DNA of 14,040 nt, taken from Thermocaproicibacter sp036844765 (lineage in GTDB: Bacteria; Bacillota; Clostridia; Oscillospirales; Acutalibacteraceae). A model generated the notes under the pieces. That model saw only the letters and a list, made by a program, of their open reading frames with translations, was not told where the DNA came from and searched no databases. The position numbers and the translations under genes were made by a program. Shown piece after piece: positions 12,499 to 14,040 of this stretch (position 1 is its first letter; each line of letters begins with the position of its first letter). The stretch spans positions 1 through 14,040 of the forward strand of contig DAIUFE010000045.1 of the NCBI GenBank assembly GCA_036844765.1, written 5' to 3'.

Positions 12499-13965
12499 TT
12501 GTCTGAGATGCCGGAGAGACGGGACTGCAAAACCAACCTGACCATGCTGACGGATTTCTATGAGATCACCATGGCGAACGGTTATTTTTCCAACGGCCTG
12601 GGAGAAAAAACCGTCTATTTCGATATGTTTTTCCGTGAGCTTCCGGACGGGGGCGGCTTCGCCATCATGGCGGGCGTCCAGCAGATCGTCGAGTATCTGC
12701 GGGACCTGCATTTCACGCCGGAGGATATCGCGTATCTGCGCGGGTGCGGCATTTTCAGCGAGGGCTTTCTGAAGTACCTCGAGCGGTTCCGCTTCTCGTG
12801 CGACGTCTGGGCGGTGCCCGAGGGCACGCCGATCTTCCCGGGCGAGCCGATTCTGACGGTGCGGGGGCCGGCCATCCAGGCGCAGTTTGTCGAGACCATG
12901 ATCCTCCTGACCGTCAACCACCAGAGCCTGATCGCCACGAAGGCGAACCGCATCTGCCGCGCGGCGCAGGGCCGGCCGGTGATGGAGTTCGGCTCCCGCC
13001 GGGCGCAGGGGCCGGACGGCGCCGTGCTCGGGGCGCGGGCGGCGTATATCGGCGGCTGCTGCGGAACGGCCTGCACGCTCTGCGGCGTCGATTACGGCAT
13101 TCCGGCGCTGGGCACCATGGCCCACAGCTGGGTGCAGCTTTTCGATTCCGAGCTGGAGGCGTTCCGCGCCTATGCGCGCGAGTACCCCCAGAGCTGCATG
13201 CTGCTGGTCGACACTTATAATGTATTGAAATCCGGCGTGCCGAACGCGATCCGCGTGTTCCGGGAGGAGGTCGTGCCGCGCGGCTTCCGCCCCGCCGGCA
13301 TCCGCATCGACAGCGGCGACATCACCTACCTTTCCCGCCGGGCGCGCAAGATGCTCGACGACGCCGGTTTCCCGGACTGCAAGATCTGCGCGTCCAACTC
13401 GCTGGACGAGTACATCATCCGCGACATGCTGATGCAGGGCGCCTGCGTGGACAGCTTCGGCGTCGGCGAGCGCCTGATCACATCCTCCAGCCACCCGATC
13501 TTCGGCGGCGTCTACAAGCTCAGCGGCGCGGAAGACGCGGAGGGGAACGTCGTCCCCAAAATCAAGATCAGCGAGAACGTCTCCAAGATCACCACGCCCG
13601 GCTTCAAAAAGATCTTCCGCCTCTACGACCGCGAGACGGACAAGGCCATCGCGGACGTGATCGCGCTGCACGACGAGACGATCGACGACAGCCTTCCCTA
13701 TGAGATCTTCGACCCGGATTACGTCTGGAAGCGCAAGACGGTCACGGATTTCCGCGCGGAGACGATCCGGAAGCAGATCTTCAGGAACGGCGAATGCGTC
13801 GTTTCGCCGCGCAGCCTGGACGAGATCCGCGATTTCTGCCGCAAACAGGTGGACACGCTCTGGGACGAGGTCAAGCGTTTCGAGAATCCCCACCGATACT
13901 ATGTGGACCTCTCGCAGAAGCTCTGGGACCTCAAGAGCCGGATGATCTCCGAGCATTCGTTCTGA
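12499..13965 (+). CDS. pncB: Nicotinate phosphoribosyltransferase
   Basis: Encodes 488 residues of a full-length bacterial nicotinate phosphoribosyltransferase, the first step of the Preiss-Handler NAD salvage route (nicotinate + PRPP + ATP to nicotinate mononucleotide). The N-terminal LTDFYEITMANGYF is the family start motif. GTMAHSWVQLF contains His209, equivalent to the autophosphorylated His. SRRAQGPDGA, DTYNVLKSG and GIRIDSGDITYLSRRARK line the phosphate and ribose pocket, and SFGVGERLITSSSHPIFGGVYKL closes the barrel. The TTG at 12499 follows GGGGGA by nine bases; an ATG at codon 4 is the alternative. The gene stands alone on the plus strand. I see no convincing terminator after it, only a short CGCC/GGCG stem without a T run before the promoter at 14014. 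Confidence 0.95.
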   Translation: MSEMPERRDCKTNLTMLTDFYEITMANGYFSNGLGEKTVYFDMFFRELPDGGGFAIMAGVQQIVEYLRDLHFTPEDIAYLRGCGIFSEGFLKYLERFRFSCDVWAVPEGTPIFPGEPILTVRGPAIQAQFVETMILLTVNHQSLIATKANRICRAAQGRPVMEFGSRRAQGPDGAVLGARAAYIGGCCGTACTLCGVDYGIPALGTMAHSWVQLFDSELEAFRAYAREYPQSCMLLVDTYNVLKSGVPNAIRVFREEVVPRGFRPAGIRIDSGDITYLSRRARKMLDDAGFPDCKICASNSLDEYIIRDMLMQGACVDSFGVGERLITSSSHPIFGGVYKLSGAEDAEGNVVPKIKISENVSKITTPGFKKIFRLYDRETDKAIADVIALHDETIDDSLPYEIFDPDYVWKRKTVTDFRAETIRKQIFRNGECVVSPRSLDEIRDFCRKQVDTLWDEVKRFENPHRYYVDLSQKLWDLKSRMISEHSF

Positions 13966-14013
13966 TTCCCCGCCGAGCGGCGAACAAAGTTGAAAAAAAA
14001 TCGAAAAAAAGGG

Positions 14014-14040
14014 TTGACAACGGAGGGACGGTTTGATATT
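14014..14040 (+). promoter_or_regulatory. Promoter of a gene beyond the window
   Basis: A perfect TTGACA (14014-14019), a 17 bp spacer and TATT at 14037-14040, the first four bases of a -10 box cut by the window edge. An A-rich tract (13992-14010) precedes it and could act as an UP element. Confidence 0.75.

Noticed and set aside
12222..12545. 107-residue minus-strand frame upstream of pncB
   Set aside because: It overlaps the start of pncB and the hairpin-rich leader, has no ribosome site that I can see and no domain; the Pro/Arg/Lys content fits noncoding GC-rich DNA.

Overview
The window looks like chromosomal DNA from a GC-rich member of the Bacillota, most likely a gut-type Clostridia (Oscillospiraceae-like). 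The reasons are sigma-A promoters with near-consensus boxes and 16-17 bp spacers, strong AGGAGG-type ribosome sites, GC-rich intrinsic terminators with T runs, frequent TTG/GTG starts, and Firmicute-type families (a KimA K+ importer, a heterodimeric ABC exporter, XRE-ImmA pairs). The genus assignment is inference only.

Left part (1-5884), all minus strand: the 5' 50 nt of an initiator tRNA with its own promoter; kimA, a potassium/proton symporter with its own promoter; then a strong terminator closing a two-gene operon for a heterodimeric ABC exporter (first gene 5884-4136, second 4146-2362, overlapping by 11 nt). The two ATPase domains are complementary: one carries degenerate Walker B and H-loop residues, the other a degenerate signature, so one ATP site should be active and one degenerate. 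A divergent AraC-type regulator (6023-6841) shares the exporter's upstream region and is the obvious candidate regulator.

Middle part (6814-8862): a compact divergent module. To the right run an XRE repressor, an ImmA/IrrE-type zinc peptidase and a small lipoprotein, ending at a terminator. To the left run a 75-residue protein of unknown function and a small sigma-region-4-like DNA-binding protein, whose 3' end overlaps the AraC gene tail to tail. The 255 bp between the two arms carries two nearly identical 13-bp inverted repeats, one exactly inside the spacer of the XRE promoter and one over the probable start region of the leftward pair. This resembles the immunity region of an integrative element or prophage, but no integrase, terminase or structural gene is present. 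It is the best candidate here for a small undescribed regulatory system.

Right part: tadA (tRNA adenosine deaminase), a CPBP intramembrane protease and an AI-2E/PerM-family membrane protein lie in a minus-strand cluster, with an extra promoter inside the end of the last of these. A less GC-rich single-HTH regulator (11768-12025) has its own promoter and terminator. After a 473-bp gene-free stretch, which holds a terminator and a competing pairing that look like an attenuator, comes pncB (nicotinate phosphoribosyltransferase, NAD salvage) on the plus strand. The window ends in a promoter for a gene lying outside it.
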